Source: Poa pratensis
Taxonomy: Eukaryota > Streptophyta > Magnoliopsida > Poales > Poaceae
Reading direction: 5' to 3'
DNA: 64,000 bases
Assembly: GCA_947311845.1 (NCBI GenBank)
Contig: CAMZMU010000089.1
Coordinates: 21,384,438 to 21,448,437 of the forward strand
Below are positions 42,691-53,828 of this stretch, one piece after another (the first letter of the stretch is position 1; each line of letters begins with the position of its first letter). Position numbers and translations under genes: made by a program. Under the pieces are notes generated by a model. It searched no databases. It saw nothing but the letters and a program-made list of their open reading frames with translations, and was not told the DNA's origin.

Positions 42691-45600
42691 AAAAGAGTAA
42701 AGAGTCGTCCTCGACTCTTGCTCGTCATCACCATGGCAAGGAGGTAGATGTGTAGACCTTGTCGTGTGGTTCACCATGTAGTCGATGGAAATGATGTGGC
42801 ACGTTTTCAATGTCCCTTCGCCTTCCAAGTAACCTACAAGACTCACAAGGAAGACGAAACAACACTCAAAGAGTAGACAATTCTTGAAGGTCATCGCATG
42901 AGCGCTTATGTAGAAGGAAGTCACCTTAGCAAGATGCCGATGTGCTCTTCTTGCAAGAACTTCCGTCATAGTAATGCGTGGTTGAAACAACTCATGGAGG
43001 CTCATCCAAAGGTACGACCTACACATCAAAGACCAAGCAAACCATGTGTGTGCAAGATAGAGGAGCATATCATCAATGACATGTCCATTCATGTTCATTA
43101 CACCATTAGCACAACACAAATATGTGAAAGCCAACGCATATGCAAGGTCAATGTTCAAGCAATTTCTCGAAATGAACTCATGACAATACATGCACAAAAT
43201 GTCATTATGGTTGCAAACAAACCATTGGAAAGAACAAGTGTTCATCATATTTGTGGCAACACATAAATCATCCATGTGAAAGATCGAGGAAACATGTTTG
43301 TCATAGGGAAGACCAAAAACACCATCATGATTGCAAACAAACCATAAGCAAGAAAAATTGTTCCACTTGTTTGATGCAAAACATGAGAAAGATTTGAGAG
43401 TTGGATTCGATCCACTACTCACATGTATGCTCTCAAGAGCTCGTATTGTCAACTCATGCTCAATTGAGGTTGACATGATCATGCGGTTTCCGGCACACAC
43501 AAGACACCATATGAAGAAGTTATGTGCGCGGTATATGAACACATCATCCATCATGAAGTGTCTCTTCATTTGCACATCACCAACCACATCAAAATCAATT
43601 AGAAAATATGACATATGTGGATAGTCACTATGCAAAGTGAAGGATGGAACAAGGTCCATGAGAGAAAACGAAACATCTCCAAAATGTGAGAAAGCTATGG
43701 GGGCAATCTCATTATCAAGAAGTTCATTATCATTGCAAGCAACACATGTGAAAGAGAAATTGTTCAACATGTTGCATGCTCCAATGGGAGAAAAATGGAA
43801 ACATTCATAACAAGGCATGCTCATGGCAAAATCATCACAAATAGGTAATCCCACTTGATCAACATTGGTTTCAAACAAAGTATCACAAGGGAAAAAGAAA
43901 GTCTCATATGATGGGGCAAGAGAATCATCCATAGCATGCAAGCAATCATAGTTCATCATGTCCACTAGCGGGGTCATGGTCACATCAACACCCATACCTT
44001 TGTAGTCCCGCTCATGTGAAGTAGGTGTTGAAGTAGTAGTAGGGGCTTCCATGTAGCCGACTATTTCATCTTGAAGTAGACATGGGGTGGCATCATCATC
44101 ATCATCCTCCATGTACATCTTCTCCATTTGAGGCACCGTCAAGTCGAGGAATGGCGTCTCATCATCCATGGAACCTAGTACACAATGAGAAAACACACTA
44201 GAGGGAGAGGTTAAGTTGTTAGAAATCGAAATGGCCTCACAAGACCTATCAACTACCTCTCTCAACTCAAGTGGTGTATCACTCATTCCCTCAAAGTGAA
44301 AGCACTCAAACTCACATATGGTGGAGGCACTCAACTCACTCTCACTCTCACTCAAGTGGGCTAAGTGGCTCTCATTCTCACATGGGATTGGTACCATCTC
44401 ATAACTCAAGCTCATAGGGATAGGCTCGGTTTCCTCATCTCCATACGCCTCCAAGGTTGAAGGGAAACTCCATGCTCAACCTCCTCAACCATCTCGCCTC
44501 CAAAGGTCAATGTCATAGTGAGGGCATCATCACTCGACTCCTTTGCGGAAGGGAAACTCCCATGCTCCGCTTCATCACTTAACTCATGGTCAAAGATGAT
44601 AGCATCATCCATGCTCGCCTCCTTGGTCGAAGGGAAAATCCCATGCTCGACCATCTTCTCACCGTCTTGATCACCAACGTTGCACTCCCACATCATGTGA
44701 CCTCTTCCATTGCATATTGGGCACAAGAGATTGGGACATTCTCGTGGATCATGGTCTTGGCCTTGGCAATTGTCACATAGAAGGTCTTCATCTTGCCATA
44801 TGGGGGCCAATGTGGTGGTGGCACATGGTGGAGAAACCATATCATGAGAAGTGCTTGAGAAGGGCGCCATCTTGGTTGTGGCCTCGCATGTGTGACCATG
44901 CTTCTTCCGGCGTCGACGTAGGCTTTTCGCGACGAAGTTGTCGAAGTTGGCCATGATCTCGTCAATGCAAGACTCAAACTTTGGCAATTCGCCGAAGGTG
45001 AACCTTGGAGCTTTTGTTGGCGCCAATGTAGAGGTAGCACGAGTTGTCGCCTTCTTCGTCTCATGTCGACGTTGACGCTCTTGAGTGGAGGGATGTCGCC
45101 GAAAGTCATTCGGATGCGTCTCCTCATGTTGGCGTCGGCGTGCTTGTTGCTTTGGTGACCTTGTCTTGGAGCTCCCACTCGAACTTGGTGATATGTTCGA
45201 ATCTTGGCGAGTGTGTCGATGTCGTCTTGGAGCTTAGACATGTTGTGGTCCACCGTGGCATCTTTCTTGTGGCGCCGTGATGAGCTAGATGGGTCTTGAC
45301 TTGGCTTGGCCTTGTTGATGCACTTCTTGGGGCGCCGCTTTGTTGTCGATGTAGAGTGTCGAAGCTTGGCGCTCTTGGCGATGTCCTTGTCATGGCGCCT
45401 TCTTGAAGTTGATGGAGAATGTTGAAGCTTGGCACTCTTGGCGATGTCCTTGTCATGGCTCCTTCTTGAAGTTGATGGAGAATGGCGGAGCTTGGCATTC
45501 TTGGAAGTAGATGGAGCTCCATAGGGTGAATTTATGGTGGTCTTGTTGTCGGAGCACCATCTCGAGCTTGAACCATAGAAGTAGGTTGTGCCATGACGCT

Positions 45601-46114
45601 TGGTGGTGCCGCTCTTGAACATGGTGTTGATGGGAGTCCTCTCCTCTTGCATGTTGTCGATGTCGCCGCACATGCTACAAGAGTAGTAGTCGTAGACGTT
45701 CTCCACCATGTCATCGGAGTGGTAGTCGTAGTAGTGGTGCTCCACCATGTTGTTGTTGTCGAAGTTGGTACCATGTGATGAGGCATGTGAAGACACTTGC
45801 GCCTCATTGTCGTTGGAGCTTGTGTAGTCGGAGTCGTGGTAGATTCGTATGTATTTGGAGTCGATACCATATGATGAAGGTTGCTTGACGTCATGATACC
45901 GCTCCTTGTTGTGGACGCTCGAATAGTCGGAGTCGTAGTCGGAGTAGTTGTAGCGGAAGTCTTGGTGATGATCCATCATGTCATGGGGGTCATTGTCGGT
46001 GTAGTCGTAGTAGTCCCCCATGTCCTCAAAGTTTGAGGCATCATAGTTGTTGTGGCTCATCATGTACTCAACATCATCTTGGCCTCCATAGTGGCATTCA
46101 CTCTCCCTAGACAT
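42688..46114 (-). pseudogene. Gag-like long protein of the nested element, two zinc knuckles, two frameshifts
   Basis: ATG at 46114 starts MSRESECHYGG. The first 250 codons are extremely rich in Asp, Tyr, His, Ser and Asn. A basic region with 21-residue repeats (AKLRHSPSTSRRSHDKDIA type) follows. Next are two CX2CX4HX4C knuckles at about 44690-44790 (CDNCQGQDHDPREC and CPICNGRGHMMWEC), then three copies of an EHGxFPSxxEA motif. A 580-residue tail is rich in Met, Cys, His and Trp, with recurring WFVCNH-type phrases. Phase changes at about 45200 and about 44470; at the latter CTCCATG replaces the CTCCCATG of the sister repeats. Knuckles indicate RNA binding. The tail resembles nothing I know. 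Confidence 0.7.
45361..45515. repeat. 63-bp tandem repeat within the Gag-like ORF
   Basis: Units at 45361-45423 and 45424-45486 differ at four bases or so. A partial third unit runs to about 45515, and a more degraded one lies before 45361. The unit is a multiple of three, so the frame is kept. Confidence 0.85.
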
Positions 46115-47483
46115 GTCAACTCACAAGACAAGTGTATATATGTGGAGTGGAAAGGAACTAGAACACAACCTCTCACCTTGTAGATAGTATTGGACATCGT
46201 GGACAACCAAGGGAAACGATCACAAAGTAAAATGCTTGTGTTCAAGTATCCAAAGCAAACTCCAAAACACACAAGGCTTAAAAGTTGGTAGGAAGGTATG
46301 GTAGGTGGAAAGCAAATTGAACCAACCGGAAACCAAGATATTGTCAAAGCAAATAGAGAACCACGATGATCACAAAGCAAATACAAGTCAATCTCAAAAG
46401 ATTGGAAAGTAGTTCAAGGAAACACACGCGCGGAGAGATAAATGGGACTTATGCAACCAAGAAATGAGCTAAAGAACCATATGATCCTAGCGAAGACTAT
46501 AAGCTCGTGTTGCACAAGTACAAGGAGAGCTACTAGCTCGATTGCAATTTATTTGGTGGGCTACAAGATTTGCACAACAATGCACCACCTACTATATGTT
46601 CATCGAGCTTGCGCGCTTCCTACAAGAGATGGCAAGTGGTGTTTCTTCTTTTCTTTTCTCTTGCACTTTTTGCTTCTTTTCTCTTTTCTCTTTTGATTCT
46701 TTTCTATTTTGCACACCCACTTCTTTTTTTTTATGCCAACACAAGATATATCAACTAGCGCATACAACTTTTGCTCGGAAACTACACGGTGCAAATGTGC
46801 AAAGCCCAAGCAATCATCAAGAGCTAGCCTCAATAGGACATGGTAATCGCAAAGATATGGTGTGGCTTTCAACGGAATGGCAAGGGGTAAAGATTGGCGA
46901 TGTTATACCTTTCGTCGATGTTCTTCACCCTTTGTTGTAGAAGCTTCGTGCTTGCCCACGAATTTTGGTGGTGGTGGATGATGGATCTTCCACAATGGTG
47001 ATGAAGGCGTTGATCGTAGCTTCAAAACGAGCCAAAGAACACCAAAAACGGAGTCCAAATGCAAAAGATATGGCCAAAACCGTGGTGCTGAAATGCTGTT
47101 TTCGTGTTTGTTCCAGGTGCTGGCGGTAGTACCGCTGAGATGGAGGTAGTACCGCTGTAGCGGTAGTACCGCTCGGCCAGAGGTAGTACCGCTAGCTCCA
47201 GAAACTACACCCGAGACGGAAATTTCGCGATTTTGGGCGGAAAAACGGAGCTCAAAACAGCAAATCGGAGGTCCAAATGATGGAATTAGGCTATGGGAAC
47301 GCAAAGGAAGGTAGATCAACAAGTAAAGCAATAGATCTATGGATCAAAACTTGCAAAAACGCACTCAAATCTCAGATCGATCCAAAAGCAATTTGGGGCT
47401 ATTTTTGGTGGAAATTTCCGAATTTCTCAAAATCAAAGAAAATTTTGGGGGATTTGTGGGGGAAACAAAGTCAAATCCGTGGC
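46115..47483 (-). other. 5' leader of the nested element
   Basis: This is non-coding between primer site and ATG. It contains another cluster of GGTAGTACCGCT palindromes at about 47116-47192 and a CTTTT-rich tract near 46640-46730. Confidence 0.6.
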
Positions 47484-47501
47484 AACCATGCTCTGATACC
47501 A
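47484..47501 (-). promoter_or_regulatory. Primer-binding site for initiator tRNA-Met
   Basis: The minus strand reads TGGTATCAGAGCATGGTT, the standard complement of plant initiator tRNA-Met, two bases after the LTR end. This fixes the element's orientation as minus. Confidence 0.92.
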
Positions 47502-47503
47502 TA

Positions 47504-48563
47504 TGGTGTAGTACGGGACTACTAGGGTGGCCCGATCTTCACGGATTGACGGAGGATGTGGACGAACGCACGCAAGAACACGAGGAACACCAAGAACACC
47601 AAGAAGAACGCCCCGAACACAAGAACACACACACGATACAAGAACCGTTTCCCTTACCGGTCGGTCCAACCGGCCCAATAGAATCCACACGAAGGTGGAG
47701 AGATCGGCAAGTAGATACAAGAAAGGATCTCGGATGGTTGTTTCTCCAACGGTCAACCGAACCACTCCAATAAAGTCACCCGAAGATGAAAGATTGGCTA
47801 GTAGTCAAACTACAAGTAGAGGTCTTGAATCCGCAAGGGGATCTTCTCCACGAAGGGAGGAACCATCCCCATAAGGGGAGGAAGGAGACCGTCTTGAGGT
47901 GGGGAGCCTAGCTCTACTCTAATCTCAAAACATAGTCTAACCAACCCTAGGCAGCCAAGGGGGTATTTATAGTCTAGACCCAAAGAGGTAGGTGGGAAAG
48001 GGATACAAGGGTCAACAACCCTAATTCTGCACGCAGGCAGCGGTAGTACCGTTGGGGCAGCGGTAGTACCGTTCCTTGTCAGGTGGCGGTAGTACCGCTG
48101 CGCCAGCGGTAGTACCGGCAAGCTCTCAAGAATAATATTGAAGTTCTCCAGCGGTAGTACGAGGCAGGTACCGGCAGGTACCGTTGGCGATCCAGAGAGC
48201 ATTTGGTGCGGCACGGTAGTGGTGGCGGTAGTGCTGGCGGTAGTACCGCTCCGGGGGCTCAGCGGTAGTACTGCTCGGCTGGCGGTAGTACCGCTGCAGA
48301 TGCTTCGGCTTCTCTTCCTTCTTCTCTTCCAAGCCACCGTCTTGTCGGGCCTCGTTCCTCTTGCACCTTGGTCATCCTCTTGTGTACGCGTAGTCGTCGT
48401 GGCGAACCTAGTATCATCAAGGGACAGAGGATGACGTAGTATACCGTCCAAAAGGGTGGGAATTGAGTTATCCAAGAGGAATGAGTTCACCTTTGATGTC
48501 CATGGTGACTTGTGGTATGTTGGAGTGCTTGACATGGTGATGGTCCTAGGTTGCACTACATCA
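47504..48563 (-). repeat. 5' LTR of the nested element
   Basis: It matches 41648-42674 and carries extra palindromic units near 48230-48300, which account for the 33-bp length difference. Confidence 0.93.
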
Positions 48564-49524
48564 GGCACCCTGCCGGGACGGGGAATTGGAGGAGATCATC
48601 GCCATCATCATCACCGCCACCTCTCCATCGACCATCCATGACTCCCCCATCCATGTGTGAGTAATTCCCCGCTGTAGGCTGAGGGGATGGTAGGGATTGG
48701 ATGAGATCATTCATGTAATAGTTGTGAGATTTGTTAGGGCATGGTGCCTAGTATCCATCGGTAGTACTTTATGTCATTGTTGCAACTTATTATGCTTAAT
48801 GCTTGTCACTTAGGGCCCGAGTGCCATGATCTCAGATCTGAACATGTTATTGAATCATGAGAATAATTATTGTTTTGGATCATATCTATAAGTTGTATAC
48901 ACACGTCACTGTCCGGAACCCGAGGCCCCAAAGTGACAGAAATTGGGATAACCGGAGGGGATGGTTGCGACGTGAGGATCACATGTGTTCACGGAGTGTT
49001 AATGCTTTGCTCCGGTGCTTTATTAAAAGGAGCACCTTAATTACCAGTAGTTTCCCTTGAGGCCCCGCTGCAAACGGGCTGGTAGGACAAAAGATGTTGT
49101 GCAAGTTTCTCATTGCGAGCACGTACGACTAAATACGGAACACATGCCTATGATTGATTATTACTTGGATACCTTATTATTATTTATCTGCAATTGCCCT
49201 ATGTATGACTATTTCATGAATTATCTTATCCATGCAACGCCCGTTCATCCATCCCTATGCCTACAGTATTTTAATCCTGCTGTCTACTGCAATTATTACT
49301 GCTGTCTTTATTTTACTGCTGCTATTATTTCACTACTGCTACTGTCATAAAACTGTTGCTACTGATAAACTGTGTCGAGCAAGTCTACTTCCAGGTGCAG
49401 CTGAACTGACAAATCATCTGTCAAGGCTTATAAATATTCTTTGGCTCCCCTTGTGTCGAATCAATAAATTTGGGTTTTACTTCCCTCGAAGACTGTTGCG
49501 ATCCCCTATACTTGTGGGTCATCA
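48564..49524 (+). repeat. 5' LTR of the non-autonomous Gypsy, right part
   Basis: It continues the LTR from 41647. The first five bases GGCAC are the duplicated target of the nested element. Confidence 0.95.
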
Positions 49525-49535
49525 AGACTATTTTC

Positions 49536-49553
49536 TGGCGCCGTTGCCGGGGA
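49536..49553 (+). promoter_or_regulatory. Primer-binding site for tRNA-Asp
   Basis: TGGCGCCGTTGCCGGGGA, identical in sequence and in distance from the LTR to the site at 32018. Confidence 0.9.
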
Positions 49554-49612
49554 GCATAGCTCTATTTATAAGCTCACCAGGGAGTCATACTGCTCGCTGC
49601 AATTCATTCATC

Positions 49613-52308
49613 ATGGGTAAACCTCGTGATGATAAGGTTCGCATATTGCCATCCACTACAAGGAGAGGTACAACTCTGAACACTTCTGCTGCTCTTGATT
49701 CACCGTCTGTTATAAGTCAACTTGTCACACCACCACATGCACATGCTTCACGTGCTGCTACTTCTGCTGAATCTGAGAATGTTTCTGATGAATTTGATGA
49801 TGCTTCTACTGTGCTTGATGAAAGAGGTTCACTAGGTCCTTTTCTAGATGCTACAATTGCTAAATCTAAACAACTTGAAAATACTGAAACACCTAATGAA
49901 ACTCCTGTTACACCTGCTTATTCACCTGAAACGAGAGAAACTACTAGTGATGATCTTGAGGAAACTTATGTTGAACTTGATGATGACTTTATTGATGAAT
50001 GCATGAATTGTGATACCTCTAAAGATGTTAATGCTATTAAAAATCTTCTTCAAAGACGTGCTGTCAACTATAAACTTTCTCCTGATGCTAAATTCGCTAC
50101 ATCTCCCATAAATATAAAAGATAAAGATTATGATTTCTCTGTGGACTTGTCTTTTATAACTATTGCTGAGAAAGAACCTTTTCGAGGAACTGAAAATGAA
50201 AGTGCTGTAGAACATATGAACACTCTCTCTACTCTGAGTAGTTTGTTTTCTGATGATATTAAGAAACGCAGTTACTTTGTTACTAAAATTTTCCCTTTCT
50301 CATTGAAAGATGAAGCTAAAACTTGGTTTAATGATTTATCTCCTGGATCTATTGAGAGCCCGATGGGTTTAGTCAATGCTTTCTTTCAGAAATATTTTCC
50401 TGCTAGTGCTCAACATGCTGCTTTACAGAAAATCTTTAACTTTAAGCAAAATGAGGGAGAGAAAATGCCTGAATCTTGGGCAAGGTTTTGTTCTTTACTT
50501 AGAGCTCGGCCTGGACATCAACTAGCTAAAAATGAACTTCTTGATATATTTTATAATGGACTAACTGTTGAATCTAGGACATACCTGGATAGTTGTGCTG
50601 GTTGTGTTTTCAGGAAAAGAACTCCAGATGAAGCCGAGGAATTATTGGCTAAGATAAGCCAAAATCATGATGATTGGACCCTGCCTGAACCAACTCCGGT
50701 ACCTACGCCGAGGAAAAGAGGAGTAATTGAATTGAATGATGAAGAAATGAGAGAAGCCAAGAAATCTCTTAAGGAGAAAGGTATTAAATCTGAAGATGTG
50801 AAAAATCTTCCACCTATAGAAGAATTGTGTAAGCCAATTCCTCACTCATCTACAGTTGAGGTACACTCTCTCCAACGCTTTGATGATAGAGATATCCCTT
50901 ATTCTAAACCTCCTGATCAATGCTTAGATGAGTTTGATAATTTCATTGTTAAGCAAAACAATTTCAATAGGAGAATAGAAAATAGCTTCATAAAGAATTC
51001 TCATGTCATTAATCATTTGCATGATGTTTTGGAAAGAACTTCTAATGATGTTAAAATACTCATTAAACATTTTCGTATGGTTCAAACTCAAATTGAGCAA
51101 TTGACTAAAGTGCAAAAAGATTTGCTAGTAATGCTTCTAGAGAAAATGATAAACATGCTTTTGGTATAGCAACTAGAGGTGGTGCTTCCACTCAGGATCC
51201 TTTGTATCCTGAGGGACATCCTAAAAGAATTGAGCAAGATTCTCAACTAGTTAATGAAACTACTACTCCTTCTAAGAAAAAGAAGAAGAAGAAACATAAA
51301 CATGTTGAGGAATCTCCTGAACCTATTAAAGACAATGAGCATGTTAATAATCCAAATAGTATATCTATCTCTGATGCTGAAACTGAGAGTGGTAATGAAC
51401 ATGCTAATGATAAAGATAAGAATGATGCTTCTGATAAAGAGGAAAGTGAAGAGGAACCTGAAAAGCATTCTAAAAACAAAAAGTACACTAAAGAAGATTT
51501 TCTTGCTAAGAAACATGGTAATGAAAGAGAACCTTGGGTGCAAAAACAAATGCCTTTTCCTACTAAGAAACTCAAATCTAAGGAAGAAGAACATTATAAC
51601 AAATTTTGTGAATGGATGAAACCTTTGTTTTTGCAAATTCCTTTGACTGATGCTATTAAGTTACCTCCCTATTCAAAGTACATGAAAGATATTGTCTCTA
51701 ACAAGAGAAAGATTCCTAATGAAGAGATTTCTACCATGCTTGCTAATTATTCTTTCAATGGTAAGGTTCCAAAGAAGCTTGGAGATCCAGGTATACCAAC
51801 TATTCCTTGCTCAATCAAAAATAACTATGTTAGAACTGCCTTATGTGATTTAGGTGCAGGGGTGAGTGTTATGCCTTTTTCTCTTTACAAGAGACTTTAC
51901 TTGGAAAAATTGATACCAACTGATATATCTTTGCAAATGGCTGATAAATCTACTGCTGTTCCTGTTGGTATATGTGAAGATGTTCCTGTTCAAGTGGCTA
52001 ATAATTGCTTGATATTAACTGATTTTGTTGTGCTTGAAATGCCTGAAGATGATAATATGTCTATTATTCTTGGAAGACCTTTTCTTAACACTGCAGGGGC
52101 TGTTATTGATTGCAACAAAGGAAAAGTAACTTTCCATGTTAATGACAAAGAGCATACTGTTTATTTTCCCAAGAAGCTGGACAAATATTTGGAGTTAATA
52201 CAATTACCAATATTAAAAGTATCAAAGTGGGAAGTATTGATTGCCCTATATATGAACCTCATGAAGAACTTCAATATTTATGATTGGATCTATAGCTATA
52301 CCATTTAA
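49613..52308 (+). pseudogene. Gag-protease of the non-autonomous Gypsy, one frameshift
   Basis: ATG at 49613 opens MGKPRDDKVRILPSTTRRG. An acidic N-terminus leads to a gag domain at about residues 190-330 (FSLKDEAKTWFNDLSPGSI, LVNAFFQKYFPASAQ, ESWARFCSLLRARPGHQL, LDIFYNGLTVESRTYLDS). The phase changes at about 51130-51170. A Lys/Glu-rich region (KKKKKKKHKHVEES) follows, then an aspartic protease with ALCDLGAGVSVMPF at 51838-51873, where the common serine after the Gly-Ala is glycine, and MSIILGRPFLNTAGAVID. The frame ends at 52308 and no polymerase follows. Confidence 0.88.
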
Positions 52309-53096
52309 GGTAACATGATTGTTCAATGTGGTTTAATTCTTTTATGTCATATAAAATGTATTTGGTGGCAAGACTTGATCAACCTTGTTAACAAATATGT
52401 TTTACATGCATAAAATTGCTAAACAACATTTTCTTTCTCTTTTTGTTTTACCTACTGTTTTGCTACTGTAATTTGCAAAGTTAAGTAATGCTTGGTCTTT
52501 ACATAAATTCATTTTGTCTAGTTTTCATTGTTTAAAACACCCAGAAAATGTCAGAAATAAAAGTTTTCAAAAAATTCTGAAAAAATTCTACAAGTCCTAG
52601 TTTTTAAAGAGGAACGTGGGAGTACCAGAGGATGACCAGGGGGACCCACCAGGCCACCACACGCCCCACGGCGCGGTGGAGGGCAGGCCGCGCCCTGCCC
52701 TGGTGTGGGGTCCACCTGGCCCTCCACTCACTCATCTCTCTCCCACTCCTTTCTCTCTCCCGACCATACACACCACCATTGCTCAAACTCGTGTTCTTGC
52801 TGCTCTTGCTCGAGATTTTTCGATCTACTTGCTCAGCCCATCTTTGCTGCTGAAATTTGGATCAATTGCTCTCCGGTATGTGACTCCTCCGATTATCCAA
52901 AGAATTTTGTTTAGTTTATATCTTTAGCATTTTGGTACTGTAGGTGACATGTTATGAGCTTGCATGCTTGTTCTTGTTTAGATTAATAGTTTTGATGCAT
53001 GTTTAGTCCTCTAGCAAGTCTCCCTAGTGTTTCCCTTGAATTAATCACTCTAAAATCATTTTTTATGAGGTTTGTTTAAAATTTCAGAAAAGGAAG
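52309..53096 (+). promoter_or_regulatory. Non-coding segment with GC-rich hairpin before the accessory ORF
   Basis: At about 52652-52715 lies CACCACACGCCCCACGGCGCGG ... GGCCGCGCCC..GGTGTGG, the same hairpin design as in the LTRs. A CT-rich leader, a donor-like CCGGTATGTGAC at about 52872 and an acceptor-like AAAATTTCAG at about 53090 follow. This suggests an internally started, spliced transcript for the ORF at 53097. Confidence 0.45.
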
Positions 53097-53828
53097 ATGG
53101 ATAAACACACTTATGGAGAAATCTTTAGAGGCAAACACCATCCTCCTCAAGGGAAACAAGGGCTCAAGATCAAGAGGTGCACCTAGGCCATCATACAATG
53201 AGGATCTTTTGGCACCAAGAATCGGTGAAGAGGAAGATGATGGTGTTCCTCATCCATCTATTTTTCCATGCTTTAACTTTATGAGAGATGCAGGGATTTA
53301 TGATGACTTCATGAGATTAATTAACAATGTTGGCTTGATGGAATTCATGCAGGATGAGAGGCCACAATATGCTAGCCTCACTAAGATTTTTGTTGAAAGC
53401 TTTAAGTTTAATAACTCTACTTTTAACCCCACTGTTGAGTTTAAGATTTATGATCGTGCATGCAACAAAGACTTGATCTTGCTGCCATGAAACTTCATGA
53501 TTTTGTTACTACTAATTCATATAATGGACATTTGATGTATAGAGTTGTTTTTGCTAATGGACCTGAGCTAGAGGTCCGGCTTCCACAGCCTAGTTTGTTC
53601 AATGTTTTCAGGGGTCCTCTATCATTTTCGAGGGAGGATTTGGACAACCACCTCGGTGCACCGGATTTCCATTTACAGCACTACCCTGAGGACCGACAGG
53701 AGACCTTCGTGGCGCCCCCTGAGGACTACACCGTGTACCACGGTGGTGCATCCTCGAGCTTTTACCCGGACGAGGAACCCTCCTCGTCACACACTGAGGG
53801 CGCGCCTAGCTGGCGGCCATGGGGATGA
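53097..53828 (+). pseudogene. Accessory ORF of the non-autonomous Gypsy, frameshifted
   Basis: An ATG at 53097 opens MDKHTYGEIFRGK, but the main phase is taken up from about 53113 (APRPSYNEDLLAPRIGEEED, FMRDAGIYDDFMRLINNVGL). It shifts at about 53460 to AAMKLHDFVTTNSYNGHLMY and GPLSFSREDLDNHLGAPDF, ending at the TGA at 53828. It has no membrane segment or signal peptide. Its product is not obviously related to the accessory ORF at 37131, although both occupy the same position between hairpin and internal polypurine tract. Function unknown. Confidence 0.55.

Larger units (their letters stand above)
41648..48563 (-). mobile_element. Nested non-autonomous LTR retrotransposon, 6.9 kb, minus strand
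   Basis: Read on the minus strand its LTRs start TGATGTAGTGCAACC and end GTACTACACCA. The 5' LTR is 47504-48563 (1060 bp) and the 3' LTR 41648-42674 (1027 bp). GGCAC is duplicated at 41643-41647 and 48564-48568. The primer site matches initiator tRNA-Met, and the polypurine tract GAAGGGGGGGGGAGA borders the 3' LTR. It encodes one long Gag-like protein with zinc knuckles and no protease, polymerase or integrase that I can see. Confidence 0.95.

Noticed and set aside
49057..49350. Cys/Tyr-rich ORF repeated at 49.1 and 56.8 kb
   Set aside because: It lies within the U5-like part of the LTR pair and is repeated only because the LTR is.
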